From contig JACKML010000002.1 in the NCBI GenBank assembly GCA_024235415.1, forward strand, positions 186,001 to 250,000: a stretch of 64,000 nucleotides of DNA, given 5' to 3'. Positions 51,297 through 59,936 of this stretch are shown in pieces. The notes under the pieces were generated by a model that did no database searches, was not told the origin of the DNA, and worked only from the letters and a program-made list of their open reading frames with translations. Source of the DNA: Chromatiaceae bacterium. GTDB taxonomy: Bacteria; Pseudomonadota; Gammaproteobacteria; Chromatiales; Chromatiaceae. Both the position numbers and the translations under genes were made by a program. Each line of letters begins with the position of its first letter. The first letter of the stretch is position 1.

Positions 51297-52180
51297 GCAA
51301 ATCCGTAAAGGCCGCCCTGATACAACACGAGAACCGGGGCGACGTCCGATCCAACCTGGCGTTTATCGCGGAACAGGTGGCCGCCGCCGCTGCGCAAGGC
51401 GCGCAGCTGATCCTGTTGCAGGAATTGCACAACGGCCCGTACTTCTGCCAGACCGAGGACCCGGCGCGATTCGACCTCGCCGAGGCGATTCCCGGCCAGA
51501 GCACCGACTACCTCGGTGCTCTGGCCAAGCGACACAGCGTTGTCATCGTGGCCTCGTTGTTCGAGCGTCGCGCCGCCGGCCTTTACCACAATACGGCGGT
51601 GGTCCTTGAGCGCGACGGCAGCCTGTGCGGCCGCTATCGCAAGATGCATATACCGGACGACCCGGGTTACTACGAAAAGTTCTACTTCACCCCCGGCGAC
51701 CTCGGGTTCACCCCGATCGACACCTCGCTCGGACGCCTCGGCGTACTGGTCTGCTGGGATCAATGGTATCCGGAGGCAGCCCGACTTATGGCACTGGCCG
51801 GCGCCCAGATGCTGTTGTACCCGACAGCCATCGGGTGGGATATGAGTGACGAGGCCGCCGAGCGCTCACGCCAGCGCGAGGCCTGGCTGACTGTGCAGCG
51901 TGGGCACGCAATCGCCAACGGCATTCCGGTACTCAGCTGCAATCGTGTTGGTTTCGAGCCGGCGCCGGACGCCACCGATGATTCCGGCATTCGCTTTTGG
52001 GGCAATTCATTCGCCTGTGGTCCGCAGGGCGAATGGATCGCACAGGCGGGTGAGGTGTCACAAACCCTGATTGTCGATATCGATCTCGCACGCAGTGAAG
52101 ACGTGCGCAGGATGTGGCCATTCCTGCGTGACCGCCGCATCGACGCCTACAGTGATCTGCCCAGACGCTATCTCGACTGA
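51293..52180 (+). CDS. aguB: N-carbamoylputrescine amidase AguB
   Basis: A 295-residue nitrilase-superfamily amidase, hydrolysing N-carbamoylputrescine to putrescine. The Glu-Lys-Cys triad is clear: ILLQELHNGPYFCQ, YRKMHIPDDPGYYEKFYFTPGD and VLVCWDQWYPEAARLMAL. The DPGYYEKFYF motif is characteristic of carbamoylputrescine amidases. The start ATG overlaps the aguA stop (ATGA). With AguA it completes the arginine-decarboxylase route to putrescine; speA is not in the window. Confidence 0.95.
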   Translation: MSKSVKAALIQHENRGDVRSNLAFIAEQVAAAAAQGAQLILLQELHNGPYFCQTEDPARFDLAEAIPGQSTDYLGALAKRHSVVIVASLFERRAAGLYHNTAVVLERDGSLCGRYRKMHIPDDPGYYEKFYFTPGDLGFTPIDTSLGRLGVLVCWDQWYPEAARLMALAGAQMLLYPTAIGWDMSDEAAERSRQREAWLTVQRGHAIANGIPVLSCNRVGFEPAPDATDDSGIRFWGNSFACGPQGEWIAQAGEVSQTLIVDIDLARSEDVRRMWPFLRDRRIDAYSDLPRRYLD

Positions 52181-52197
52181 ATCAGCCGGTCGCATCC

Positions 52198-53022
52198 TCA
52201 CCACGTATCCAGCCAGGCCGACACCGCCTCCAGCAATGCCTCGCCGCGATCCCTGAAATAATGATCGGCATGCGGCACCACGATCTGCGCACTCGCAGCG
52301 TTGCCACCTGCATGCATCGCCGCGAGGCGCTCGTCTGCGAGTCTGTGCACCGCGGGGTAATCATCGTCTCCATACAGATCCAGCACCGGCACCTTGACCT
52401 TGTCCAGGGCAAACGGTTCGCGCATTGGCTGCTGATAGTCCGTCGCGCCCATTCCGATGCCGACAAAAGCGTCGAAGGGCTGCCCAGTCGCGGGATCGTT
52501 CGACAAAATCCAGTGCTGCGCCATGTGTGATCCGCAACTGTGCGCGATGAGCACAACCCTCCCCGCCGACAGCTTGCGCGCCGCGTCGAGCGCCGCCTCG
52601 ATGCGCGCCCCTGCTGCCGGAAACAACGGCAAGTAGTCGTAGTACCTGGCGGCCTTGCCCAGTACCGGAAGCTGGATGGACAACGTATTCCAGCCATGCG
52701 CTGTCAGACCCACCCGCAGCGGATGCACGACATCCGCCCAATCCGGATGAAATCCCCTGCCGTGCAGGATCACCGCCGTGCCGCGCGCAGGCACTGTGGC
52801 GCTGTCCGTCTGAAGCGCGAGAAACGGCTCGTCTGCCGCTGTACGCAGTTCGATCGGTTCACCGTCGAGCAGGGCGTCGACGATCTGCTCCTTCAGCCGC
52901 TGCTCGCGGGCCCGGTCAGGTACGGCAGCAGAGACATCGGCGTAGACCACGCCGTTACTGCCAGCCAGGGAGCAAATCAGCAAGATACCGGCAACGACCT
53001 CGTGCCAACTTGCAGCCCGCAT
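52198..53022 (-). CDS. Exported alpha/beta hydrolase, DUF3530-like
   Basis: A 274-residue protein with a signal peptide (MRAASWHEVVAGILLICSLAG) and an alpha/beta-hydrolase-type domain. GTAVILHGRGFHPDWADVV is the oxyanion-side strand, VVLIAHSCGSHMAQHWI the nucleophile elbow (Ser in H-S-C-G), LDLYGDDDYPAVHR holds a candidate acid and VVPHADHYFRDRG the His. This pattern fits DUF3530, a periplasmic family with no known substrate. The start was placed at the ATG that makes a signal sequence; the frame is open 44 codons further back. It converges on aguB with 17 bases between. Confidence 0.82.
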   Translation of the reverse strand: MRAASWHEVVAGILLICSLAGSNGVVYADVSAAVPDRAREQRLKEQIVDALLDGEPIELRTAADEPFLALQTDSATVPARGTAVILHGRGFHPDWADVVHPLRVGLTAHGWNTLSIQLPVLGKAARYYDYLPLFPAAGARIEAALDAARKLSAGRVVLIAHSCGSHMAQHWILSNDPATGQPFDAFVGIGMGATDYQQPMREPFALDKVKVPVLDLYGDDDYPAVHRLADERLAAMHAGGNAASAQIVVPHADHYFRDRGEALLEAVSAWLDTW

Positions 53023-53247
53023 CGTCAAACGCTGCCGGAACCCGCGGTTTTCAATTGAAATCAGGTAATTAGGATCTCGTCCACGTTGGAAGTACATGTT
53101 TTGACCCGCTATAGTGGATGCCAGGTCGCAGGCTCCAGCCCAGACTGACTTCAATTTTTCCGAAGATTGAACGCCATTGATCTATAGCCACTGCATCTGC
53201 CTGACGTTTGGCAAACCGTGAGCCTATCCGAGGAGGGATCTTCTGAC

Positions 53248-53421
53248 ATGCGTTTTTTTCCGGTTTTACTGGTCATAATAGCCACGGCACTTGCGTGGCA
53301 ATCCACTGTACTTGCCGGCATGGCCACCGACCGTTCGGCGTATTGCGCCGATGACAGCAGTGCCGGCGGGAAGAAGGACAAGCAGAAGGGATCGGGCAGC
53401 GACGAGCCCGAGTGTGAATGA
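53248..53421 (+). CDS. Small exported Lys/Cys-containing protein (57 aa)
   Basis: A 57-residue product: an 18-22 residue signal peptide (MRFFPVLLVIIATALAWQS) and a short mature part with two cysteines, one in SAYCADD and one in EPECE near the C-terminus, around a lysine/glycine-rich patch (GGKKDKQKGSG). GAGGAGGGA about 9 bases before the ATG is a strong ribosome-binding site, which supports real translation despite the small size. No homologue is recognised. It lies 103 bases before the rhodanese gene on the same strand. Confidence 0.6.
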   Translation: MRFFPVLLVIIATALAWQSTVLAGMATDRSAYCADDSSAGGKKDKQKGSGSDEPECE

Positions 53422-53524
53422 CGCGCTCGATTTCACCGGGTGTGCCTTCGCATGGTGCAGCAGAAACCGCACGATTGCGTAGACAATACGAACCACCGAA
53501 AACCATTCAGGAGGAACCCTGCGG

Positions 53525-54181
53525 ATGAACCTGAGAAAGATCGTTCTCACCAGTGCCATCGCCGTCACTGTTATATCCAGCAATCCGGTGTTGGCAGACG
53601 ACTTGGCGGTCGGCATCACCCGATCGATGAGCAAGTTCGAAGGCACCGTGAATGGCAAAAAAATCACGATCATGCGGAACCAGGACGAATCCGCGACCGT
53701 AAATGCCGCGTTCGCCAAGACATCGCGCAAATGCCCGCCCTTCTGTATCCAACCGTCGCAACTCGCACCGGGCGTGGAGACGATTGGCGAGTTGGAACTG
53801 ATCCAATATGTGGAAAAGATGGCCGGCGGCGACGACAGTATCGTACTGATCGACTCGCGCACGCCCGATTGGGTGGCCAAAGGGACCATTCCCGGCGCCA
53901 TCAACCTGCCATGGACCAAGTTGAACCCGTCCAAGGGTGCAGATCCGATTTCAATCGCCGAGATCCTCACCGGAATGTTCGGCGCCCGGGAGCTCGAGGG
54001 CCTTTGGGACTTCAGCAACGTCAAGACACTGGTCCTGTTCTGCAACGGCATGTGGTGTGGCCAGTCGCCGAACAATATCGAGAACCTTCTGCGTTTCGGC
54101 TACCCTGCCGACAGGATCAAGTGGTACCGGGGTGGGATGCAGGACTGGGAAATCCTGGGACTGAGCACCGAGAAGCCTTGA
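53525..54181 (+). CDS. Periplasmic rhodanese-like protein
   Basis: A 218-residue exported protein with a signal peptide ending near VLADD (residue 25). The rhodanese domain covers about residues 85-215: DSIVLIDSRTPDWVAKGTIPGAINLPW is the usual strand and CH2A region, and the active loop LFCNGMWCGQSPNN holds Cys173 and Cys178, followed by YRGGMQDW. A second pair, RKCPPFC (Cys70, Cys74), lies ahead of the domain. It may transfer sulfane sulfur or manage thiols in the periplasm. AGGAGG lies ahead of the ATG. It is grouped with a small Cys-containing exported protein and a DsrE-like protein. Confidence 0.87.
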   Translation: MNLRKIVLTSAIAVTVISSNPVLADDLAVGITRSMSKFEGTVNGKKITIMRNQDESATVNAAFAKTSRKCPPFCIQPSQLAPGVETIGELELIQYVEKMAGGDDSIVLIDSRTPDWVAKGTIPGAINLPWTKLNPSKGADPISIAEILTGMFGARELEGLWDFSNVKTLVLFCNGMWCGQSPNNIENLLRFGYPADRIKWYRGGMQDWEILGLSTEKP

Positions 54182-54188
54182 TGGAACA

Positions 54189-54221
54189 CGGTCCTGATCG
54201 CCAGCCCGGCGATCGGGACCG
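54189..54221 (+). terminator. Strong hairpin after the rhodanese gene
   Basis: Eight bases after the stop codon, CGGTCCTGATCGCC (54189-54202) pairs with GGCGATCGGGACCG (54208-54221) over 14 base pairs including one G-T pair and a 5-base loop. No T-run follows, so it may be a weak or Rho-assisted terminator, or a 3'-end stabiliser, rather than a textbook intrinsic terminator. Confidence 0.5.
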
Positions 54222-54388
54222 CACAAACGCGCTGAACTCCTCGCGCGATCCTCTGGTCGAGCAAGCCCCCCGCCACACCGCAGAATCACCACCGTCCATG
54301 GACCCTCGGCGGCCCGTCTATGCCCTGGCTGCGCCCGCAATCCCCGGAGCTACACTTCCATGACCACCTAAGTGGATGGAGAGGCATC

Positions 54389-54892
54389 ATGCTCAGGCCT
54401 TTTTTGCTGGCGATCACCATTGTTCTGGCGACCCCCGCTGCAGCTGCCGGCGACACGGTTTTCCCCGACTACGGCGAGCCCAAGGCCGTGTTCGAGTTCT
54501 TTTTCGCCGACCCCCGGCATATCGACAATGGACTCTACTGGGTGCGTTCGTTCATGAACCCCCTGATTGAGGCGCCTTACGACATGGCTCCGGAATTCCT
54601 CAGTATCGTGGTCGTCATCCACGGCACCGAAATCGTGGCGCTGGCCAGGCACAACTATGAAAAATATCGCGACAGCGTTGAACGCATGCGGTACTACGCC
54701 GGCCTGGGCGTGAAGTTCAGGGTTTGTGGCCTGGCTGCCAACGATTTTGGCTACGATTCCGACACTTTCTATGACTTTGTCGAGATCGTGCCATCGGCAA
54801 TGGTCGAGATCGCGCATCTGCAACAACAGGGTTACGGCCTGGTTATCCCGCAGATACACAACAAGATTTTTGCAACTGAGGAAATCCGCTGA
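54389..54892 (+). CDS. Exported DsrE-family protein
   Basis: A 167-residue protein with a signal peptide (MLRPFLLAITIVLATPAAAAG). The mature part matches the DsrE/F fold: KAVFEFFFADPRHIDNGLYWV, the strand FLSIVVVIHGTEIVALAR, the loop GVKFRVCGLAANDFGY with the conserved Cys, and the end LQQQGYGLVIPQIH. Cytoplasmic DsrE proteins relay sulfur during sulfur oxidation; periplasmic forms of unknown role are common beside rhodaneses in sulfur-metabolising Proteobacteria. GGAGAGG precedes the ATG. It ends 37 bases before the start chosen for mfd. Confidence 0.83.
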   Translation: MLRPFLLAITIVLATPAAAAGDTVFPDYGEPKAVFEFFFADPRHIDNGLYWVRSFMNPLIEAPYDMAPEFLSIVVVIHGTEIVALARHNYEKYRDSVERMRYYAGLGVKFRVCGLAANDFGYDSDTFYDFVEIVPSAMVEIAHLQQQGYGLVIPQIHNKIFATEEIR

Positions 54893-54929
54893 CGTCAGCC
54901 ATGGCGCGGTTGTGCGAAAATGGCGGGCC

Positions 54930-57900
54930 GTGACAATTCCGTTCGAGCCTGTGAGCCCAGTAGTCCCCCCTCTTCCGTCAACCGCATCTTTGATCGCCCG
55001 CTGGGGGCGCTGCCTGGGCGCCGCGAGCGGGTACGCCATCGCCCAGGCGGTGGATCGGGCCGACGCGCCACTGCTGGTGATCACCGCCGATGTGCAGGCG
55101 GCGGCACGCCTGACCGATGAAATCCGCTTCTTCCTCGATGACGCGACGCTGGATGTACTGGGTTTCCCCGATTGGGAAACCCTTCCGTACGACGTGTTTT
55201 CGCCGCTGCCGGAGCTGATTTCGCAGCGACTGCTCACCCTGCACCGTCTTCGCGGATTGCAGCGTGGTGTCATTGTCGTACCCGTCGCCACTTTGATGCA
55301 GCGCCTGTTGCCGCCGGAGTTTCTTGATGCCAACAGCCTGTTGCTCGAGGTCGGCAACGAACTCGAGCTGGAGGTCTTCCGCCAGCGCCTGGTGGCCGGT
55401 GGTTATCAGTGCGTCTCCCAGGTGATGGCGCATGGCGAATTCGCGGTGCGTGGGTCGTTGCTCGATCTGTTCCCGATGGGCAGCGAGCAACCTTTCCGTA
55501 TCGACCTCCTTGACCGCGAAGTCGATTCGATCCGCGTTTTCGACCCGGAGACCCAGCGCACCAGCGAAAAGATCGACCGGATCTCGCTGTTACCCGCACG
55601 TGAATTCCCGGTCGACGAGCAGGCCATCGCGCGCTTTCGCGCGGCCTACCGGAAACAGATCGAAGGCGATCCACAACGCAGCCTGATCTACCGCGGAGTC
55701 AGTGACGGGCAGATGCCCGGAGGTATCGAGTACTACCTGCCGTTGTTCTTCGAACAGACCGCGACCTTGTTCGACTACGTCGCACCCGACAGCCTCATAC
55801 TCTACGACCGCCGACTCGGTGACGAGGCAACGCACTTTTTCGACAATGTCGGCGAACGCTACGAGCAACGGCGCTATGACCTGGAGCGCCCATTGCTGCC
55901 GCCCGGCGCACTGTACCTGGAGCCTGGTCAACTGCAGAGCTGCCTGGCCAGGCATCGCCGGGTCGAACTGCAGCCCGGCGATGCCGATTCTGCCGGGCAC
56001 GAAGGACCCTGCTTCAACCTGCCCAGCAGGCCGGTACCGCCGATGGGTATCCAGGCCAAGGCGGCCAATCCGGCACAGGCGCTGCAACATGCGATTGCGA
56101 CGGCCAAGGCCAGGGTGCTGTTCGTAGCCGAAACAGCCGGGCGCCGAGAGGCCCTGCTCGACACCCTGCGCGGCTTTGACATTCGACCGACGTACTGCGA
56201 TTCCTGGCACGATTTCGCGGCTGCAGACACCTCGCCCTGCATCACCGTCGCATCGCTGGAGTCCGGGCTGTGGCTGTCCGAGCATGCCTTGCTGCTGATT
56301 CCCGAGACCCTGTTGCTCGGCGAACGTGTCAAACAACGCCGACGGCGCAAGGGTGCAGACGCCGACCAGATCGTGCGCAATCTGGCAGAACTGGCAATCG
56401 GCGCCCCTGTGGTGCACGAGGAACACGGGGTCGGCAGGTTCCTTGGGCTGCAGACGCTGGAGATCGGCGGCCAGAAGAATGAATTCCTCACCCTCGAGTA
56501 TGCACGCGGCGACAAGCTCTACGTGCCGGTGTCGTCGCTAAACCTGATAAGCCGCTATACCGGTGCGTCGCCAGAGGCCGCGCCACTGCATCGCCTCGGC
56601 AGCGACCAGTGGGACAAGGCACGCAAGCGTGCTGCCGAAAAGGTCCGTGACGTCGCCGCGGAACTGCTGGACATCTATGCAAGGCGCGAGGCGCGCCAGG
56701 GTAACGCCCTGCCCGCACCGCACGATGACTACCGAAAGTTCGCCGCCGACTTCGAATTCGAGGAGACGCCGGACCAGCAGATCGCAATCGATGCCATCGT
56801 GGCTGACATGGTCTCACCGAAGCCGATGGACCGGGTGGTCTGCGGCGACGTCGGATTCGGCAAGACCGAGGTGGCGATGCGCGCCGCTTTCATCGCCGCA
56901 AATGCCGGCAAGCAGGTCGCGGTACTGGTACCCACGACACTGCTCGCACAACAGCACCACCAGAATTTTTCCGACCGTTTTGCCGACTGGCCGATCAAGG
57001 TGGAGAGCCTGTCGCGATTCCGTTCAGCCAAGGAAACCAACCAGGTACTCAAGGGCCTCGAACAGGGCCAGATCGACATCGTGGTCGGCACCCACAAGTT
57101 GTTGAGCGAGGGCGTCAGATTCAAAGACCTGGGACTCGTCATCATCGACGAGGAGCATCGCTTTGGCGTCCGGCACAAGGAACGGCTGAAGGCACTGCGT
57201 GCCGAGGTCGACATCCTGACGCTCACTGCGACACCGATCCCGCGCACGCTCAATATGGCCATGTCGGGCCTGCGCGACCTGTCGATTATCGCCACGCCGC
57301 CACTGGCACGCCATCCGATCAAGACGTTTGTCAATCAATGGAACGACGTGCTCATCCGCGAGGCCTGCCAGCGTGAGATCAACCGCGGTGGCCAGGTCTA
57401 CCTGCTGCACAACGAAGTGGCGACGATCGAAAAAACCGCGCGCAAAGTGGCTGAGCTGGTTCCCGGCGCCCGTGTCGAGTTTGCCCACGGTCAGATGCGG
57501 GAACGGGAACTCGAACGCATCATGCGTGACTTCTACCACCAGCGGTTCAACATCCTGGTATGCACCACCATCGTCGAAAGCGGTATCGACGTGCCGAGTG
57601 CAAACACCATCATCATCGACCGAGCCGACAAACTCGGATTGGCACAGCTTCACCAATTGCGTGGTCGTGTGGGTCGCTCACACCACCGCGCCTATGCGTA
57701 TCTCATCGCGCCCCCATCCAAGGCAATGACCCCCGACGCCCGCAAGCGCCTGGAGGCGATCGAATCACTTGAGGAGCTGGGGGCCGGTTTTACCCTGGCC
57801 ACTCACGACCTGGAGATCCGGGGCGCCGGCGAACTGCTCGGCGACGAGCAGAGCGGACAGATCCACGAGATCGGGTTCACCCTGTATACCGAGATGCTCG

Positions 57901-58403
57901 AACGCGCGGTCCAGGCGATCCGCGCCGGGCGTCAGCCGGAACTCGATCGGCCGCTCGACCATGGCACCGAGGTCGATCTGCACATCCCCGCCTTGCTCCC
58001 GGACGACTACCTGCCGGACGTCCATGTACGTTTGATCCAGTACAAGCGTATTGCCTCGGCACAATCCGGCGAGGAGTTGCGCGACCTCAAGGTGGAGATG
58101 ATCGATCGCTTCGGCCTCCTTCCTGATCCCGCGCGCAACCTGTTCGATGCGACCGAGTTGAAGCTGCATGCCGAGCCTTTCGGTATCCGCAAGATCGAGG
58201 CCGGTCCGACGGGAGGCAAGATTCATTTCGACGCCGAGCCCAAGATAGATCCGGCGCGCCTGATCAAGCTGATCCAGACGCAGCCGAAGTCATTCAAGCT
58301 CGACGGTGGCGACAAGCTGAGGTTCTTCAGCGATATCGCAGAACCCTCACAACGTGTGCAGGGTGTGAAGGCCGTACTTGACCAATTGCTCGGTATACAG
58401 TGA
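54930..58403 (+). CDS. mfd: Transcription-repair coupling factor Mfd
   Basis: A 1157-residue protein, close to E. coli Mfd at 1148. It displaces RNA polymerase stalled at DNA lesions and recruits UvrA. The UvrB-homology module is visible in DWETLPYDVFSPLPELISQRL and AHGEFAVRGSLLDLFPMGS. The polymerase-interacting domain follows GAPVVHEEHGVGRFLGL. The translocase motor has VVCGDVGFGKTEVAMRAAF (Walker A), VIIDEEHRFGVRHKE (Walker B), LTATPIPRTLNMAMSG and TTIVESGIDVPSANTIIIDRADKLG. LRGRVGRSHHRAYAYL and a C-terminal D7 domain complete it. The GTG at 54930 gives family length; another GTG is 21 bases later. Its end overlaps the CsiV-like gene as GTGA. Confidence 0.96.
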   Translation: MTIPFEPVSPVVPPLPSTASLIARWGRCLGAASGYAIAQAVDRADAPLLVITADVQAAARLTDEIRFFLDDATLDVLGFPDWETLPYDVFSPLPELISQRLLTLHRLRGLQRGVIVVPVATLMQRLLPPEFLDANSLLLEVGNELELEVFRQRLVAGGYQCVSQVMAHGEFAVRGSLLDLFPMGSEQPFRIDLLDREVDSIRVFDPETQRTSEKIDRISLLPAREFPVDEQAIARFRAAYRKQIEGDPQRSLIYRGVSDGQMPGGIEYYLPLFFEQTATLFDYVAPDSLILYDRRLGDEATHFFDNVGERYEQRRYDLERPLLPPGALYLEPGQLQSCLARHRRVELQPGDADSAGHEGPCFNLPSRPVPPMGIQAKAANPAQALQHAIATAKARVLFVAETAGRREALLDTLRGFDIRPTYCDSWHDFAAADTSPCITVASLESGLWLSEHALLLIPETLLLGERVKQRRRRKGADADQIVRNLAELAIGAPVVHEEHGVGRFLGLQTLEIGGQKNEFLTLEYARGDKLYVPVSSLNLISRYTGASPEAAPLHRLGSDQWDKARKRAAEKVRDVAAELLDIYARREARQGNALPAPHDDYRKFAADFEFEETPDQQIAIDAIVADMVSPKPMDRVVCGDVGFGKTEVAMRAAFIAANAGKQVAVLVPTTLLAQQHHQNFSDRFADWPIKVESLSRFRSAKETNQVLKGLEQGQIDIVVGTHKLLSEGVRFKDLGLVIIDEEHRFGVRHKERLKALRAEVDILTLTATPIPRTLNMAMSGLRDLSIIATPPLARHPIKTFVNQWNDVLIREACQREINRGGQVYLLHNEVATIEKTARKVAELVPGARVEFAHGQMRERELERIMRDFYHQRFNILVCTTIVESGIDVPSANTIIIDRADKLGLAQLHQLRGRVGRSHHRAYAYLIAPPSKAMTPDARKRLEAIESLEELGAGFTLATHDLEIRGAGELLGDEQSGQIHEIGFTLYTEMLERAVQAIRAGRQPELDRPLDHGTEVDLHIPALLPDDYLPDVHVRLIQYKRIASAQSGEELRDLKVEMIDRFGLLPDPARNLFDATELKLHAEPFGIRKIEAGPTGGKIHFDAEPKIDPARLIKLIQTQPKSFKLDGGDKLRFFSDIAEPSQRVQGVKAVLDQLLGIQ

Positions 58404-59026
58404 AGTCGTTCACCATGAATACAAACCGTTCCAACCTGCACTTTCTTGCCGTCTTAATCGTCACTCTGTCGCTGGTTGGCCCGGTGGTTGCCGACGAGGA
58501 TCTCTACGACTTCGAGATGGTGGTGTTTGAACGACCCGGCGGCGGAGCAGACGAGTTCTGGCCGGCCGAACCGGGCGAACCGGATCGCGAGGCAGCTGCA
58601 ACCCGCCTGGAAAGCCTCCCCGGCGGCCCCAAGGTACTGGGCCCTGAGGCCTACACGCTGAAGAAGAAAGGACTCATCGTTCACGAGCATATCGCGTGGC
58701 GGCAGGCACCACCGGATCGCAACAGCAGTCGCTGGTACTCGATCGGCAGCGCACGGTTGAATGGACTGGTCCGGGTTACCCGCGGCCGGTTTCTGCATCT
58801 GGAAACCGATCTCGTGCTGAATGACGCCAACACGTCGACACCCTATCGCATCCAGCTGCGACGCCGCATGCGCAGCGGGGAGCTGCACTATGTCGATCAC
58901 CCCAAACTGGGAATACTCATCCAGGCCGAACGCCATCAACCGGTGCCAGGCGCCGCGGGTTCTGAACAGGCACCCGACGGAGAACCAAAGCCGGCGCAAC
59001 CCGCTGCCGCGACGCGGCCCGGCTGA
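58400..59026 (+). CDS. Exported CsiV-like (peptidoglycan-binding) protein
   Basis: A 208-residue exported protein; a signal peptide covers residues 10-31 (FLAVLIVTLSLVGPVVADED). YDFEMVVFERPGGG at the start of the mature part and GLVRVTRGRFLHLETDLVLND plus QLRRRMRSGELHYVDHPKLGILI in the second half match CsiV, a periplasmic protein family usually encoded just after mfd in Gammaproteobacteria. The C-terminus is a proline/alanine-rich tail. The GTG start overlaps the mfd stop; an ATG 15 bases later would keep the signal peptide and is an equal alternative. Confidence 0.7.
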   Translation: MKSFTMNTNRSNLHFLAVLIVTLSLVGPVVADEDLYDFEMVVFERPGGGADEFWPAEPGEPDREAAATRLESLPGGPKVLGPEAYTLKKKGLIVHEHIAWRQAPPDRNSSRWYSIGSARLNGLVRVTRGRFLHLETDLVLNDANTSTPYRIQLRRRMRSGELHYVDHPKLGILIQAERHQPVPGAAGSEQAPDGEPKPAQPAAATRPG

Positions 59027-59131
59027 CTACCCTCCCGCTATCGGGTTCCCACCGCGCTGACACGCGGCTGTCTTTTGGATCGGGCAGACTCCCCCCAATC
59101 GACCCGAAACCGACTGGCAGGAGTCTCACCT

Positions 59132-59272
59132 GTGAAGATCACCAGGTACCTGATCGAAAGCATCAAACTGACAGCATTGTCCGGCGCAATCGCACTGGTC
59201 GTGTGGAGCATGCCCGACATGGGTTCGCACGGCAGTCCGGCTGCCCAGACACAACTCGCCGTCAATCGTTAA
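59132..59272 (+). CDS. Very small membrane protein (46 aa)
   Basis: A 46-residue product from a GTG start with AGGAG 8 bases upstream. It has one hydrophobic span (LTALSGAIALVVWS) flanked by a basic N-terminus (KITRYLIESIK) and a short polar tail. No family is recognised. It overlaps the 3' end of the opposing membrane-protein gene by 11 bases. Support rests on the ribosome-binding site and the sensible charge and hydrophobicity pattern, so confidence is moderate. Confidence 0.45.
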   Translation: MKITRYLIESIKLTALSGAIALVVWSMPDMGSHGSPAAQTQLAVNR

Positions 59273-59459
59273 TTTTCGGCTCGCTGAGCAAAGTCGTCAC
59301 CACGCCCGCGAACCCGATCAGAAAACCGAATGGCACCGCCGTGAGCAGCAGCTTTGCCGCTTCGGCATGCCCAGTGAACAGAAAGCCGAACCCCGCCAGC
59401 AAACCGATGCTGACGAGGGCTGCACCGACAACGAGGGCATAGACGCCTATACGATGCAT
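59262..59459 (-). CDS. Small two-span membrane protein (65 aa)
   Basis: A 65-residue protein starting MHRIGVYALVVGAALVSIG with two hydrophobic spans joined by a short polar loop (FTGHAEAAKLL) and ending LLSEPKIND. No family is recognised. The frame is open up to an ATG at 59519, which would add 20 polar residues and overlap the CsrA-like gene; the start at 59459 leaves a 40-base gap and looks more natural. It may be co-transcribed with the CsrA-like gene upstream. Confidence 0.5.
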   Translation of the reverse strand: MHRIGVYALVVGAALVSIGLLAGFGFLFTGHAEAAKLLLTAVPFGFLIGFAGVVTTLLSEPKIND

Positions 59460-59499
59460 ATGCCCGAGGTTCGTCGGTCTGGCGACAGTTGACCGGTGA

Positions 59500-59805
59500 T
59501 CAGTCGAGCGTCCCGTCATCCCAATCGATTACCCGCATTTCAGCGACATCGTCGACGGGAGAGGCAACAGCGCTCTCCTCCTCCGGATGCAGCCACCAGG
59601 GGTCATCATCGCCATCCTGCCTGAACGGCAGATCCGCCGCGCCGTCCTGGTCATGCAAGGACTTGCGAATGATACGTACCGACTTGGGCGCCTCGATACC
59701 GATGCGGGCCTGCGTCCCGTCGAGACGCGAAAGCCTCACCTCAATGGGGCCATCGCTGGTTTCGAGAATGATGGTCTCTCTTTCGTGTTGCGCAAGCAGG
59801 AGCAT
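59500..59805 (-). CDS. Divergent CsrA/RsmA homologue with acidic C-terminal extension
   Basis: A 101-residue protein whose first 53 residues align with CsrA. Shared features are the start MLLL (Leu4), the RETIIL strand matching GETLMI, TQARIGIEAPKSVRIIRK matching the NQVRIGVNAPKEVSVHRE block, and an Arg at about position 47 equivalent to RNA-binding Arg44. The TRR of CsrA (Arg6, Arg7) is replaced by AQH, and three residues are inserted in the middle. The last 48 residues are new: strongly acidic (DGDDDPWWLHPEEES, DDVAEM, DWDDG), with three Trp. It could be a CsrA-like RNA binder with changed specificity or one that competes with CsrA. It is divergent in sequence, so the call is moderate. Confidence 0.7.
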   Translation of the reverse strand: MLLLAQHERETIILETSDGPIEVRLSRLDGTQARIGIEAPKSVRIIRKSLHDQDGAADLPFRQDGDDDPWWLHPEEESAVASPVDDVAEMRVIDWDDGTLD

Positions 59806-59936
59806 TGTTACTGCCGACTCCTTTGGTAAACGGATAAGCAGCGGGGTCTGCCGATGCCGCCCGCGCGTGCTGAATTGCGTTGATTTTAACCCCTGGCGAG
59901 GACCTGCAGGAAGGCAGTGTTGCCAGTTGCCGATTC

